DNA of 64,000 bases from an uncultured Aquimarina sp. (GCA_947489195.1 CANLCT010000007.1:1-64000), one strand, 5' to 3'; shown: positions 35,652-45,433, counted from the stretch's first letter. Notes: generated by a model not told the origin, from the letters alone. Made by a program: numbers and translations.

Positions 35652-38600
35652 ATGAAACATTTTAAATTTGTGTTAGCGCTATTGTGCTTCACTTCAATTA
35701 GTCTTGTAGCACAAGATTGGAATGGTATACCTATACCAGCAACAGCTCCTCCAGGCATGAATTGGGAATTAAATCCAGTATCGGATAGTTTTAATTACGA
35801 ATCTAATAGTAGGGCTTTACATCCAGAATTTGAAAAAAGATGGAACGAATTATACATTAATGGTTTTTCAGGGCCATCTGCTACTTCATACCACAAAGAC
35901 CATTCTTGGATTACAGGAGGTTTTTTAAATATTCATGGAGCATGGGATGCGTCATTACCTATAGTATATACAGGCTGTATATCTTCAAAAGATCCACTTA
36001 CCTATCCAATGTATATGGAAGCAAAGGTAAAGCAAGCGGGTTGTATGTTGGCTAATAATATTTGGATGATTAGTGCTGATGAAACTGAAGAGTTAGATAT
36101 GCTTGAATCGTATCCAAATACTCAACCTGGTAGAGAATTTTTGGATCAAAGGATACATTTAAGTCACCATACTTTTATTAGACCTCCGAATCTTCAAGAT
36201 TACCAACCTAGAGATGAAGAAGGAGTATTTGGAACATGGTATTTTGAGGCTGACAGAAATACGTGGAGAGATGATTTTTTTACAATTGGTGTATATTGGA
36301 AAAATCCTCATCATGCTGAATACTATATTAATGGTAGATTAGTACGTACTATTAAATCTAACGAACATAGTTTCTTAGATCCTGATGGAAATTTATCTGA
36401 GCATACAACAACTTTTGATGCGATAGATAAATATGGGTATACTGGTGGTACAGGTTTAAGTAAGCCTCAACATATTATTATTAATATGGAACAACAATCG
36501 TGGCTTGCAGCATTGAATATTTTTCCAACACCTGAAGATCTAGATGATGCAAATAATAGAAATTTATTTTTAGTTGACTGGATTAGAGTATATGATGCAG
36601 TTCCTGCTGGAGGAAAAATACCAGTTACTGGTGTAGAAGCAGAACCATTTAATATTACTATACGTCCAGGAGAAACGGTTGATTTAACACATACAATTAT
36701 ACCAGCTAATGCTACTACTCAAATTGTTACTTGGTCAGTAAGTAACAGAGAAATAGCTAAAATTAATGGATTAGGTCAGGTAACAGGGATTTCTAATGGA
36801 ACTGTTGGCGCTGAGGTAGTCACTTTTGATGGTCAATTTTCTGACGCAGTAACAGTAACTGTAGCTGGAACAGCAGTAGGGCCAATAGATCAAAATGTTG
36901 ATGTTCAAGGAGTAAGTATTTCACCAAGAAGTGCTACAGTAGCAGAGGGAGATACCTTTAATTTATCTGGAGCAGTTATTCCTTTTAATGCAACGGTACA
37001 AACGGTTTTATGGGCTACATCTAATTCAAGTGTAGCACAAATTGATAACTTAGGAGTAATATCTGCATTGTCTGAAGGTACAGCAACAATAACAGCTACA
37101 ACTTTAGAAGGTGATTTTACAGATTCAATAACCGTTACGGTAACAGGAACATCTACGGGTGGAAATAATGATCCAGTAATTTCGGTTACTGGTATAAGCG
37201 TTTCACCAGAAACGTTAACAATTGGAAATGGTCAAGCAGGAACAATTAGAGCTACAGTAACACCAGCAAATGCTAGTGAAAGAGCTGTTACTTGGCAGTC
37301 TAGTAATACAGATATTGTAATTATTACAAACTCTGGAGTGGTTACAGGTGTGGCAGATGGAACGGCCATTATTACTGCTACTACTGAAGATGGTGGATTT
37401 ACAGCTACAGCTACAGTTACAGTTGGAGCAGGTGGTCCAGTAATTATTACACCAGTAGATGTAAATGGAGGTACATTAACAGGAGGTCCTTTTACATTTA
37501 CAGTAGGCGATGGTATTGCAGATAATGTTTCGGGAGTATCACTTTCTGGAAACGTTGGTGCAAATTCTCAATATATTGTAACTGATGATCAGGGAGTTAT
37601 TTTAGGTTTACCAGCTACGCCTACAGCAGTTAATTTTGATACTGCAGGAGTAGGAACATGTTTTATCTATCATGTTAGTTATGAAGATACATTAGCAGGA
37701 CTTACTTCTGGAGCTAATATTTCTGGTTTATCAGGAGATTTTGATTTATCAAATAGCGTACGTGTTAATAGAAACCCAGCTGTAGTTATCGTAGATCCAG
37801 TTATTCCATCTGGTGATGAAATTGTTATTGAAGCAGAAACATTTACAGCTACTAATGGTACTTTTAATGATGCCAGTGCTGGTGGTCCTGGTTTAGGTGT
37901 AAATAGAACACCTATTGGTGTTAATTATGTAAATAGTGGTGATTATGCTGATTATACAATCAATGTTGGAGAAGCAGGTGACTATGTTATTACTTATCTA
38001 ATTTCTACTCCATCAGACAATGCGCAAATTCAGGTTGCTATCAATGGAGTAACCGTTGCTACTGATAATGTGCCTAATAATGGAGATTGGGATGCTTATA
38101 CAACTTTAACTTCTAGTGCTGTAATTAGCTTGAGTGCTGGAGTGCAAACAGTTAGGCTTATAGCTTCTGGTTCAAATGACTGGCAATGGAATTTGGACAA
38201 AGTAACATTAACTAAACAAAACGGAGGGACAACTCCACCTGTGGTTAATGGTGGTACTTTAGCTGGCGGACCTTATACATTTATAGTTGATGGTGTTGCC
38301 GATAATGTTTCAGGAGTTACTGTATCAGGAAATCAAGGAGCAAATTCGGGATGGATTGTAACTGATGAGAGTTTGAATATTTTAGGTTTACCACCAACTC
38401 CAGAAGCAGTTAATTTTGATGACGCTGGTGTAGGTGTGTGTTTAATATGGCATATTTCTTACGAAGATGGATTGACAGGATTGGCAGCAGGACAAAATGT
38501 TTCCGGATTACAAGGTACTTTTGATTTATCTTCAAACTCAGTTCGAGTAGAGCGTAACGCAGCACCTAATACAGGTCAAAATGCTACACTTGTTATTGAA

Positions 38601-39254
38601 GCAGAAGATTTTGATACTACTAATGGAACTTTTGATGATGCTTTTGCTGGTGGTCCAGGTTTAGGTGTAAACAATGCTGGAGCTAATATTAATTATGTGA
38701 ATTCTGGTGATTATACAGAGTATACTATTAATGTAGCAACAGCTGGAACATATGCAATTGATTATTCAATTTCATCACCTTCAGATAATGCTCAAATTGA
38801 ATTTGATGTAATTGGTAGTTCAGCTTCAACTACTACTAATGTACCTAATAATGGTCAGTGGGATGACTTTAGCTCTTTGAATGGAGGTACTGTAGCATTA
38901 TCTGCTGGAAGTAATACAATAAGAATTACAGCAACAGGTAGTAATGTGTGGCAATGGAATTTAGATAAAATTACATTGACTACAGGAGGAACAGGAGCTA
39001 AAAATATTGATGAGGTTACGTCTATTGGGTTATCTGTTTATCCAAACCCTGCAACTGATGTGGTTTTTGTAGAAGGTTTAGATGCCGATGCAACAGATAC
39101 TATTCATATGTATGATATTACTGGTGCAGAATATCCAGTTGTTATAGATGCTGATGCTTCTATTAATGTAGAAGGTTTAGCAAGTGGTGTATATTTCATT
39201 ACTGTAATTAGTGAAGAAAAAGGGAAGCAAACCGCTAGACTATTAAAAGATTAA
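35652..39254 (+). CDS. Secreted multidomain GH16 enzyme (agarase/porphyranase type) with BIG2 and CBM6 modules
   Basis: 1200 residues. Signal peptide (ISLVAQ), then GH16 (~25-320) with catalytic motif EELDMLE (E-x-D-x-x-E, ~146-152), WISAD-type strand ahead of it and FFTIGVYWKNPHHAEYYING. Three BIG2 Ig-like domains (~324-594) follow. Then a unit of an unnamed ~105-residue module (GGPFTFTVGDGIADNVSG ... SYEDTLAGL) plus a CBM6 (IVIEAETF ... WQWNLDKVTLT) occurs twice (~602-854 and ~863-1110). A T9SS type A sorting domain (~1125-1200; LSVYPNPATDVVFVEGL, GVYFITVIS) ends it. Family knowledge says agar, agarose or porphyran as substrate; sequence alone does not fix this. Not in a SusC/D locus. Confidence 0.92.
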   Translation: MKHFKFVLALLCFTSISLVAQDWNGIPIPATAPPGMNWELNPVSDSFNYESNSRALHPEFEKRWNELYINGFSGPSATSYHKDHSWITGGFLNIHGAWDASLPIVYTGCISSKDPLTYPMYMEAKVKQAGCMLANNIWMISADETEELDMLESYPNTQPGREFLDQRIHLSHHTFIRPPNLQDYQPRDEEGVFGTWYFEADRNTWRDDFFTIGVYWKNPHHAEYYINGRLVRTIKSNEHSFLDPDGNLSEHTTTFDAIDKYGYTGGTGLSKPQHIIINMEQQSWLAALNIFPTPEDLDDANNRNLFLVDWIRVYDAVPAGGKIPVTGVEAEPFNITIRPGETVDLTHTIIPANATTQIVTWSVSNREIAKINGLGQVTGISNGTVGAEVVTFDGQFSDAVTVTVAGTAVGPIDQNVDVQGVSISPRSATVAEGDTFNLSGAVIPFNATVQTVLWATSNSSVAQIDNLGVISALSEGTATITATTLEGDFTDSITVTVTGTSTGGNNDPVISVTGISVSPETLTIGNGQAGTIRATVTPANASERAVTWQSSNTDIVIITNSGVVTGVADGTAIITATTEDGGFTATATVTVGAGGPVIITPVDVNGGTLTGGPFTFTVGDGIADNVSGVSLSGNVGANSQYIVTDDQGVILGLPATPTAVNFDTAGVGTCFIYHVSYEDTLAGLTSGANISGLSGDFDLSNSVRVNRNPAVVIVDPVIPSGDEIVIEAETFTATNGTFNDASAGGPGLGVNRTPIGVNYVNSGDYADYTINVGEAGDYVITYLISTPSDNAQIQVAINGVTVATDNVPNNGDWDAYTTLTSSAVISLSAGVQTVRLIASGSNDWQWNLDKVTLTKQNGGTTPPVVNGGTLAGGPYTFIVDGVADNVSGVTVSGNQGANSGWIVTDESLNILGLPPTPEAVNFDDAGVGVCLIWHISYEDGLTGLAAGQNVSGLQGTFDLSSNSVRVERNAAPNTGQNATLVIEAEDFDTTNGTFDDAFAGGPGLGVNNAGANINYVNSGDYTEYTINVATAGTYAIDYSISSPSDNAQIEFDVIGSSASTTTNVPNNGQWDDFSSLNGGTVALSAGSNTIRITATGSNVWQWNLDKITLTTGGTGAKNIDEVTSIGLSVYPNPATDVVFVEGLDADATDTIHMYDITGAEYPVVIDADASINVEGLASGVYFITVISEEKGKQTARLLKD
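37459..38980 (+). repeat. Tandem duplication of [unnamed module + CBM6] inside the GH16 gene
   Basis: Two copies of ~250 codons, 37459-38215 and 38244-38980. Shared landmarks are NVSGV, GANS, VTDE/D, ILGLP-TP-AVNFD, SYED, and in the CBM6 part EAE, SAGGPGLGVN-like and YVNSGDY, VPNNG, WQWNLDK. Confidence 0.85.
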
Positions 39255-39286
39255 TAATTTTTATAGAGTAGTTTACTCTTAGTATT

Positions 39287-39326
39287 GAAAAGAAGGCTGT
39301 TTTTAAACAGCCTTCTTTTTTTTTGA
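39287..39326 (+). terminator. Terminator after GH16 gene
   Basis: Arms agaaggctgt / acagccttct with a 6-nt loop and nine T after the stem. Confidence 0.9.
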
Positions 39327-39460
39327 ATCAGTGTCATCCTAAAATAGTTAGTTTATTAGGTTTGAATATAGCGACCATTAAAAGGAGAAAAAAAATAAAA
39401 ATTAACAAAAAATTACAAGAACTAAAGTGTATTTTTAGGCAGAGAAAAACAAATTAATAG

Positions 39461-39931
39461 ATGCTAAAAACTGTAATAAAAAGTTACAATGAGCTAACAA
39501 AAAATGAACTTTATACTATTTTGCGTATTCGTAGTGAGGTTTTTGTAGTTGAACAACGTATAGCTTATCAGGATTTGGATAATAAGGATCAAAAAGCCTT
39601 ACATATTATGGGGTATATAGACAATGAATTGATAGCCTACACTCGGATTTTTAAACCTAATGATTATTTTCAATATGCCAGTATAGGACGTGTTTTAATA
39701 GCAAAAAAATACCGAAGATTTGATTATGGAAAAGAGATTATGAAAACTTCTATTTTAGCTATTGAAACTCATTTTAATGAGGTTACAATAAAAATATCAG
39801 CACAATTGTACTTAAAGCGCTTTTATAGTAACCTTGGTTTTGTAGCTTACGGTGATGTGTATATGGAAGATGAAATTCCTCATACAGCCATGCTTAAAGG
39901 AGAAAAATCAAAGCTTAGCGAATTAAATTGA
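39461..39931 (+). CDS. ElaA-like GNAT N-acetyltransferase
   Basis: 156 residues, the length of ElaA-type acetyltransferases. The N-terminus YTILRIRSEVFVVEQRIAYQDLDN is the ElaA hallmark, followed by the acetyl-CoA-binding region IGRVLIAKKYRRFDYGKEIM and the terminal strand with FYSNLGFVAYGDVYMEDEIPH. Cytosolic; the acceptor is unknown. Its 3' end overlaps that of the convergent alpha/beta-hydrolase gene by 17 bp. Confidence 0.9.
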   Translation: MLKTVIKSYNELTKNELYTILRIRSEVFVVEQRIAYQDLDNKDQKALHIMGYIDNELIAYTRIFKPNDYFQYASIGRVLIAKKYRRFDYGKEIMKTSILAIETHFNEVTIKISAQLYLKRFYSNLGFVAYGDVYMEDEIPHTAMLKGEKSKLSELN

Positions 39932-40778
39932 TCATTTTATAAATATGAGGTAGTATTATTTCTGGATGGGCCCAAGCAATTTCATGACCTTTTTGGGGAA
40001 TAGTAATAATTTCTATTGATGAGAATTTTTCTTTAGTATAATTGATGTTAGTGTAAGGGACTAAATCGTCTACATCTCCATGAATATGCATAACAGGAAT
40101 TTTTACCCGATTCCAATCATTATCAATTTTAGCCATTTCAGATGCATGAATTGTTTTTTCATCACCAGCAACACGATACCCTCTAGGTACTAACCAACGT
40201 GTTAACCACCATTGTGTTAATCGAGAACCCCAAACATCTTTTTCTTGATTTGGATCAATAGCTGGCGATATCATAATAACTCCTTTTACATTTTTATTAA
40301 TTACGGCTACTCGAGCAGCCAAAGGACCGCCGTAGGAAGAACCAACTGTAATTACATTTTTTAATTGGTAGTGTTCAATTAAATTATTCATAGCTTCTGC
40401 TTGTGGATTAATTTCAGGAAGTTCTTTTCCAAAATTTGAATATCCATATCCAGGTCTATCTACAGCATGTATATTAGCTTTTGATAATAGTAAACTATCT
40501 TTTAAATAACCATTCCAGGCAGAAAGTGAGCTGGGCGAACCATGAAAAAAAAGAATATTTATTTCATTTTCGGTATTCGTTATATGTTGTGTTCGTATTT
40601 TTAGATTAAGGCTATCAATTTTAATATAATCAATTTTAGTTGGGATATTATAATCGTTAAATCGTTTTGTAATTTCAATATCACTTTCCCTCCATTGAAG
40701 TACCGTACATGAATTTATCGAAAAGATTAGAAATAAAAGAGAAGCAGTTTTTAGAAAGTTTAAAAAATTAGATTTCAT
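39915..40778 (-). CDS. Alpha/beta hydrolase lipoprotein
   Basis: 287 residues. Lipoprotein signal with lipobox FSINSC. Alpha/beta hydrolase fold with oxyanion segment FFHGSPSSLSAW, nucleophile elbow VGSSYGGPLA (~Ser in GxSxG), the acid in GDVDDLVPYT and the catalytic histidine in KGHEIAW. The substrate cannot be inferred. Preceded by a DUF3179 gene 10 bp upstream, so the two are probably one transcript. Confidence 0.9.
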   Translation of the reverse strand: MKSNFLNFLKTASLLFLIFSINSCTVLQWRESDIEITKRFNDYNIPTKIDYIKIDSLNLKIRTQHITNTENEINILFFHGSPSSLSAWNGYLKDSLLLSKANIHAVDRPGYGYSNFGKELPEINPQAEAMNNLIEHYQLKNVITVGSSYGGPLAARVAVINKNVKGVIMISPAIDPNQEKDVWGSRLTQWWLTRWLVPRGYRVAGDEKTIHASEMAKIDNDWNRVKIPVMHIHGDVDDLVPYTNINYTKEKFSSIEIITIPQKGHEIAWAHPEIILPHIYKMINLIR

Positions 40779-40788
40779 AAATTCATAA

Positions 40789-42180
40789 TTATTTTACCAA
40801 CCTAAGATTAGGATATTGACTTTGTAGCCCAAACCAAAAGGCACTATAAGAGTGTAATCTATTTATTTTTGTATTTGTAATTTTATTTCTTAAATAATTT
40901 TCATGTACTTCCCAAGTGATTCCTTTTTGATCAATGACTTCGTGTTTGTGAGGGTAATATTTTTTAAAAACCAAAGCTTCATTAAAATAAGCCCTATGTG
41001 CTCCACTTTTGTCAGTAAATATAACAAAAGGAGTTTGGTTTATTTTATCGTAATAAATACTATTTTGTTTTAAAAAATTTGAGGCTATAGCAATAATCTC
41101 GTCTGATACTGATGGATTTTTGATTACCAAAACTTCATCTTTATTATTTAACCTATAATCTAGTTTAGGAATATTGAACATCAATTTATCGGTGGCAAAA
41201 TAACTTTTGTAAGCAATACCTTCGTCGTAATTACGCTTATGACCTGTGTTAATGGATAATACTTTGGTGTTTGGGTGTGCTTTTTTCCAAGTCCCCCAAG
41301 TAGAGGTAACTACACTTAAGTATTCTAGTTGAATATTTTTATTTGCTAATGGCCCAATAACAGGTTTTCCTAGAGTAGTACTCCAAAGTGATTGTGTTTT
41401 TTGATCGTACATTAATTTATTCGAACGGTATAAAAAACCACTTGTTCCCAAGTTATAATGAACACCATTATGTTTGGTTTTATACAATATAACGGTACCA
41501 CATAAAGTACAATAAACTCCTGCAACAGGAATATTACCTACGGTATCAGTAAATAGTTCATGCCAAGCTAAAATTCGTTTGGGGTAAGCTCTAAAATCCC
41601 CATTAATTTCAATTCCAAAAATAATATTTGAATCGTCTAAATATTTTGCATCATTGGCAGCAATCATTTTTGGGTTTCTTAAAGGTGGAATACCATCTTG
41701 ACGTACGCCACCCCAACGGACTTCATCTAATCTAATTAAAGATTGATGAGCTCTTTGATAAAAATATTTAGGAAATTTATGATCAATAAAGCTATGTAGT
41801 TTAGCTTTAAATGTAAAGTAATCATTGTTGTATGTCGCTGGTTTATTCCAAATGGTGGCGTACCAAGTATTATAACTGTCTCGATTTTTTAGTGTGGTTT
41901 TTTCTTCTAAAATTTTAAGTAGCTGTCGTCTAATTCTGTGGTCTTTTATAAAATATAAAGTGTCTACTAATAAGATTTCATCACTCTCTATCCAATTTTC
42001 AGAGATATGATCAATGGCTTTTTGATGTACAAGTATATCTGTTGAAGAAAAGAAATCTAAAAAATAAGCATAGTGCGGTTTTTCTTTAAAAGTTTTGGGG
42101 AGTATTGTTTTAGAAGCAAATAGTGCATTTGATTGTAATAGACCAATAAAAAATATAGTCAGGAATAATATCTTTTTCAT
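40789..42180 (-). CDS. DUF3179 domain-containing exported protein
   Basis: 463 residues with signal peptide (LLQSNALFA). The C-terminal two thirds (~160-460) match DUF3179: GIPPLRNPKMIAANDAKYL, DFRAYPKRILAWHELFTD, the cysteine motif GVYCTLCGTVILYK, GFLYRSNKLMYDQKTQSLW and VVTSTWGTWKKAHPNTKVL. The family is uncharacterised; the conserved CxxC suggests metal or redox chemistry. It precedes the alpha/beta hydrolase by 10 bp. The N-terminal ~130 residues form a separate helical region. Confidence 0.9.
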   Translation of the reverse strand: MKKILFLTIFFIGLLQSNALFASKTILPKTFKEKPHYAYFLDFFSSTDILVHQKAIDHISENWIESDEILLVDTLYFIKDHRIRRQLLKILEEKTTLKNRDSYNTWYATIWNKPATYNNDYFTFKAKLHSFIDHKFPKYFYQRAHQSLIRLDEVRWGGVRQDGIPPLRNPKMIAANDAKYLDDSNIIFGIEINGDFRAYPKRILAWHELFTDTVGNIPVAGVYCTLCGTVILYKTKHNGVHYNLGTSGFLYRSNKLMYDQKTQSLWSTTLGKPVIGPLANKNIQLEYLSVVTSTWGTWKKAHPNTKVLSINTGHKRNYDEGIAYKSYFATDKLMFNIPKLDYRLNNKDEVLVIKNPSVSDEIIAIASNFLKQNSIYYDKINQTPFVIFTDKSGAHRAYFNEALVFKKYYPHKHEVIDQKGITWEVHENYLRNKITNTKINRLHSYSAFWFGLQSQYPNLRLVK

Positions 42181-42249
42181 ATTCTAATATTATAAGTACT
42201 TGTTATAATAGTTATTGGATTATATTAAATCATTTAGAATTGAGAGTAA

Positions 42250-42278
42250 TAAATAAGGGAACTAAAATAATAGTCCCC
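42250..42278 (-). terminator. Weak terminator after first spondin gene
   Basis: On the minus strand ggggacta / tagttccc with one mismatch and a 6-nt loop, followed by TTATTTATT. It lies ~35 bp beyond the stop. Confidence 0.45.
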
Positions 42279-42314
42279 ATATTTATGTAATTAAAATAAT
42301 TTGATTCTTATAAA

Positions 42315-43052
42315 TTATTTATTTAATTCAGCATTTAAACTTTCTAAAAGTTCGCTAAAATTACCTCGTTCAGCTAAAAGCTGTAAACCATCTCCTCTGT
42401 CGGCAGCACCTTCAGTAAAAAAAGGATTATTGTCATTGTGAACAACTAATACACCAGGAGAGATTCGTATAGGATCTGGATCAGCAAATTCGCCTCTTAG
42501 ATTTTCAATTCTTAGTGTAAATGTTCTATTACTAGCATTATAATTGGTTATTTCTGCTTTTAAATACTCAGATACATCTGCTTCAACAACCCTAACATTT
42601 GCATTGTCATCATCGGCTCTTAATTCAGGGCTTCCACCACCTCTTGTCGCTTCATTTTCTTCTTCAGTTCCAGCATCCCATAATAAAATTTGATTTGTAA
42701 TATCCCCAGTAATAGCAGCACCATCATTGTTAAAAATGTTTATCCCACTACCTCTTGGAGCAAAAAGCCAATCATTACTAATAGATGACATAGACACAAA
42801 ACTCATTTTAGCACTATTTGCACCTTCAGGAACCGTAAAAGTAAATTCATAAAATTCTTCAGGAGAATCTAAACTTGCTCGTTCTGGATTTGATCTGTTT
42901 TCATTTAAGTTTTGTGGTGAATTGTATGATACAACTTCAACCAAATTTGGAGTTTCTGCGGGGTTTGTAGTGTCATCATCATCATCATTACATGAAAAAA
43001 GTGCGAGTGCAATGAACAGTGCAGACCACGAAATTGATTTTCTAGTTTTCAT
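42315..43052 (-). CDS. Spondin-domain lipoprotein, one domain
   Basis: 245 residues. Lipobox ALFSC followed at once by an acidic run (NDDDDD), which matches the lipoprotein export signal placing Bacteroidota lipoproteins on the cell surface. The mature part is one spondin-N-like domain (~40-235): FYEFTFTVPEGANSAKMSFV, SISNDWLFAPRGSGI, ITGDITNQILLWDAGTEE and ISPGVLVVHNDNNPFF. Spondin domains in bacteria bind ligands or matrix; the ligand here is unknown. The second spondin protein at 46.8-48.2 kb has two copies of the same domain. Confidence 0.88.
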   Translation of the reverse strand: MKTRKSISWSALFIALALFSCNDDDDDTTNPAETPNLVEVVSYNSPQNLNENRSNPERASLDSPEEFYEFTFTVPEGANSAKMSFVSMSSISNDWLFAPRGSGINIFNNDGAAITGDITNQILLWDAGTEEENEATRGGGSPELRADDDNANVRVVEADVSEYLKAEITNYNASNRTFTLRIENLRGEFADPDPIRISPGVLVVHNDNNPFFTEGAADRGDGLQLLAERGNFSELLESLNAELNK

Positions 43053-43238
43053 AACTTTTTGTGTTTTATTTGTAAATTAAAGTTATGTTGATAGTCGTTT
43101 TTTTATAAAATACTTACTTTTTTATTAAAATAATTAGTTATAAATCTGTAAATAAGGTTAAATTTTGATCTATTGATAAAATGTATCTCAAGTGTTTTTT
43201 TTTGATAAAAAAATATACTCAATGAGCTGTCATCTTTA

Positions 43239-44336
43239 CTAAATATCTAGCCATTGTTTAAATGCCGAAGCCTTATTTTTTCCTATAATAATATCAATTT
43301 CGGAACTGGGAGAAGTTTCAATTTTTAATTTATTATTATCGTATTTTATAATTTTACTTATTGCATATATGCAAACTATAATTTGTCGATTAACTCTAAA
43401 AAATAATTTATCATTCAAATGAGCATAAATACCATCAAGTGTTTCTTGAGAAGTTGATTTTTGACCATTTTTTTGAATCAAATAAGTTATTGTATTGTCA
43501 ACAAATATATAAGCGATATCCTCAACGTTAACTGGGCGTAATTCGTTTCTGGAATAAGTTAAAATACGCTTTTTTTCATGTTCTTTTGTCGAATTTATGG
43601 GTGTTGAGGTTGAAATGTCCTTTTGTGAAGCTTTAGCAAATTCAGAAATATTTTCTTGATAGTTTTGTAGTGAAATATTTAACTTTTTTAAATCGTCTTC
43701 TATTTTTGAATTTACTTTAAGTAATTGATTATCATAAATTCCACTAATCCATCGAATAATTATTAGAATAAAAAGTAACAATACTAAGCCGATAATTAAA
43801 AAGCTTAGCGTTATTTTAGTTTTTAAATCATTGGTTTGCTCATTTAAAATTTCTTTATTTAGGTGTACTGCAACTATCCAATCAGATTCTTTTATAGGCA
43901 GTGAATAAAAAACATTTGAGTAATTGTTTGATAGTTCTGTATTTAAAAACGTATATAGATCTTTACCAGAAATACTATTTTCAAAGCGAGAAACTATAGA
44001 TGCTTTTTGATCACTTTTGCTTCCTATTTTAGTTACGTCGGGGTGACAAACAATAGCACCAGACCAATCAATAATAGATAAATATAAACTTTGATTACCC
44101 GTGTTTTGTATAGCGCGCTGTATAGCAGTTCTGTTTTGTTGTTCAATAATTTTAGTTTGGTTTTGCGCTAACAAACTTTGAAGGTTTTTTACTTGTTGCT
44201 GCCCTTGTTCAATTTTTTCATTCAATAAAGATATTGTGGCAAACTTTACAATTAAGTTAGCAGCTAGTATAGCAATTAATGCAAAAAAAACACAAAAGCT
44301 TATAGTAGGATATATATAGTATTTTATATTTTTCAA
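43239..44336 (-). CDS. Membrane-anchored Cache-LytTR transcription regulator
   Basis: 365 residues. One helix at ~10-32, a periplasmic sensor domain (~33-172) with Cache-like features (LSIIDWSGAIVCHPDVTKIG, SLPIKESDWIVAVHL), a second helix (~176-198), a cytosolic coiled segment (~200-240) and a LytTR DNA-binding domain (~258-362; VEDIAYIFVDNTITYLIQ, FFRVNRQIIVCIYAI). No histidine kinase or receiver domain. This is a one-component transmembrane regulator that should sense an outside ligand. It lies between the two spondin genes and divergent from the OB-fold/YceI/DUF5777 genes, so these are its likely targets. Confidence 0.88.
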   Translation of the reverse strand: MKNIKYYIYPTISFCVFFALIAILAANLIVKFATISLLNEKIEQGQQQVKNLQSLLAQNQTKIIEQQNRTAIQRAIQNTGNQSLYLSIIDWSGAIVCHPDVTKIGSKSDQKASIVSRFENSISGKDLYTFLNTELSNNYSNVFYSLPIKESDWIVAVHLNKEILNEQTNDLKTKITLSFLIIGLVLLLFILIIIRWISGIYDNQLLKVNSKIEDDLKKLNISLQNYQENISEFAKASQKDISTSTPINSTKEHEKKRILTYSRNELRPVNVEDIAYIFVDNTITYLIQKNGQKSTSQETLDGIYAHLNDKLFFRVNRQIIVCIYAISKIIKYDNNKLKIETSPSSEIDIIIGKNKASAFKQWLDI

Positions 44337-44460
44337 TAGAAAATAGTTAGATTAAAAATCTGTAGGTTTAGTTTATTCCTTCTTAAGTCGTTTTTTTCAG
44401 TCTTACCTTAATTTATAGTCGTAAAAAACTTTAAAACATTTAATTTCACAAAAAAAATAA

Positions 44461-44889
44461 TTGAATTTTAATAGTAAACATAAGTTTTTTTTAGTTTTAT
44501 CGATGGCAATACTATTGATAATAATTAGGTTTACAGTATTCGCTGATTACTTTAATTTTACACCAGTTAGTGTACAACGTTTTACTGTTAATGAGTTTTC
44601 GCAAAAATCTCAAAAAAAAGACAGCTTATTATTAAAAGAATTTATTGAAGAAACCATTGAAGTGGAAGGAATTTTAAAAGAAATTACTTTAGTTAGAAAT
44701 GGAAACACATCATTATTGTTGGAAGGATTAAACTCGGAATTATTAGTGCTTTGCGAAATGAAAGAAAATCAAAAATTATCGCATTTAAAAATGGGTAGTG
44801 TTGTTTCTGTTATGGGAACATTTAAAGGAATATTGCATGATGCCATCATGTTAAATTGTATTTTAATAGATAATGAAACTTATGAATAA
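44461..44889 (+). CDS. Membrane-anchored OB-fold (tRNA_anti-like) protein
   Basis: 142 residues from a TTG start at 44461, which gives a standard signal-anchor (MNFNSKHKFFLVLSMAILL). The next in-frame ATG (44503) falls inside the helix. The C-terminal part (~60-140; EVEGILKEITLVRNGNTSLLL, MGSVVSVMGTFKGIL) fits the small OB-fold called tRNA_anti-like in envelope proteins. The stop overlaps the ATG of the YceI gene, so translation is coupled. Function unknown; found next to YceI and DUF5777 genes in other flavobacteria as I recall. Confidence 0.78.
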   Translation: MNFNSKHKFFLVLSMAILLIIIRFTVFADYFNFTPVSVQRFTVNEFSQKSQKKDSLLLKEFIEETIEVEGILKEITLVRNGNTSLLLEGLNSELLVLCEMKENQKLSHLKMGSVVSVMGTFKGILHDAIMLNCILIDNETYE

Positions 44890-45433
44890 GCTATTACTAG
44901 CTATTTTAATATGGCCTTGCTTGGTTTTTGCCCAAAAAAGCAAGCAATTTTTTACCAGACAAGGTCAAGTTGCTTTTTTTTCCTATACTGCTGTAGAAAA
45001 TATACAAGCAAACAATGATCAGGCTTTTAGTATTTACGATGCCACAACGAATCAAATTGCCGTAAGTATTTTGATGCGGGCTTTTAAATTTAAAAAGTCT
45101 TTAATGCATGAACATTTTAATGAAAGCTATATTGAATCCGATATTTATCCCAAAGCTACTTTTGAAGGTGTTATAGAAGATTTTGATAAAGATTTAAGCG
45201 AAGCAGGCCAAACAAAGTTAATTAAAGGAAATTTTACATTACGGAATAAAACCCAGCCTTTAAGTTTTAAAGCAAAAATACTGGCAACACCCAAAGGTTA
45301 TATAATAGCAGGTGAACTAGAAGTAAAAGTTAAAGATTACGATATTAAGATCCATCCACTAATTTCGCCCAATATTGCTGAAATAATTAAAGTTTCGTTC
45401 AATTTTAAATATGATAAACCTTATGAAGAATAA
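44882..45433 (+). CDS. YceI family protein
   Basis: 183 residues from the ATG at 44882 (a second ATG lies at 44873). Signal peptide LVFAQKS. A lipocalin-like beta barrel: TRQGQVAFFSYTAVENIQANN, FKFKKSLMHEHFNESYIESDIYPKATF, GNFTLRNKTQPLSFKA. YceI proteins bind polyisoprenoid lipids in the periplasm. It overlaps the previous gene (ATGAATAA junction) and the next one (ATGAAGAATAA junction), so all three are translated from one messenger. Confidence 0.9.
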   Translation: MNKLLLAILIWPCLVFAQKSKQFFTRQGQVAFFSYTAVENIQANNDQAFSIYDATTNQIAVSILMRAFKFKKSLMHEHFNESYIESDIYPKATFEGVIEDFDKDLSEAGQTKLIKGNFTLRNKTQPLSFKAKILATPKGYIIAGELEVKVKDYDIKIHPLISPNIAEIIKVSFNFKYDKPYEE

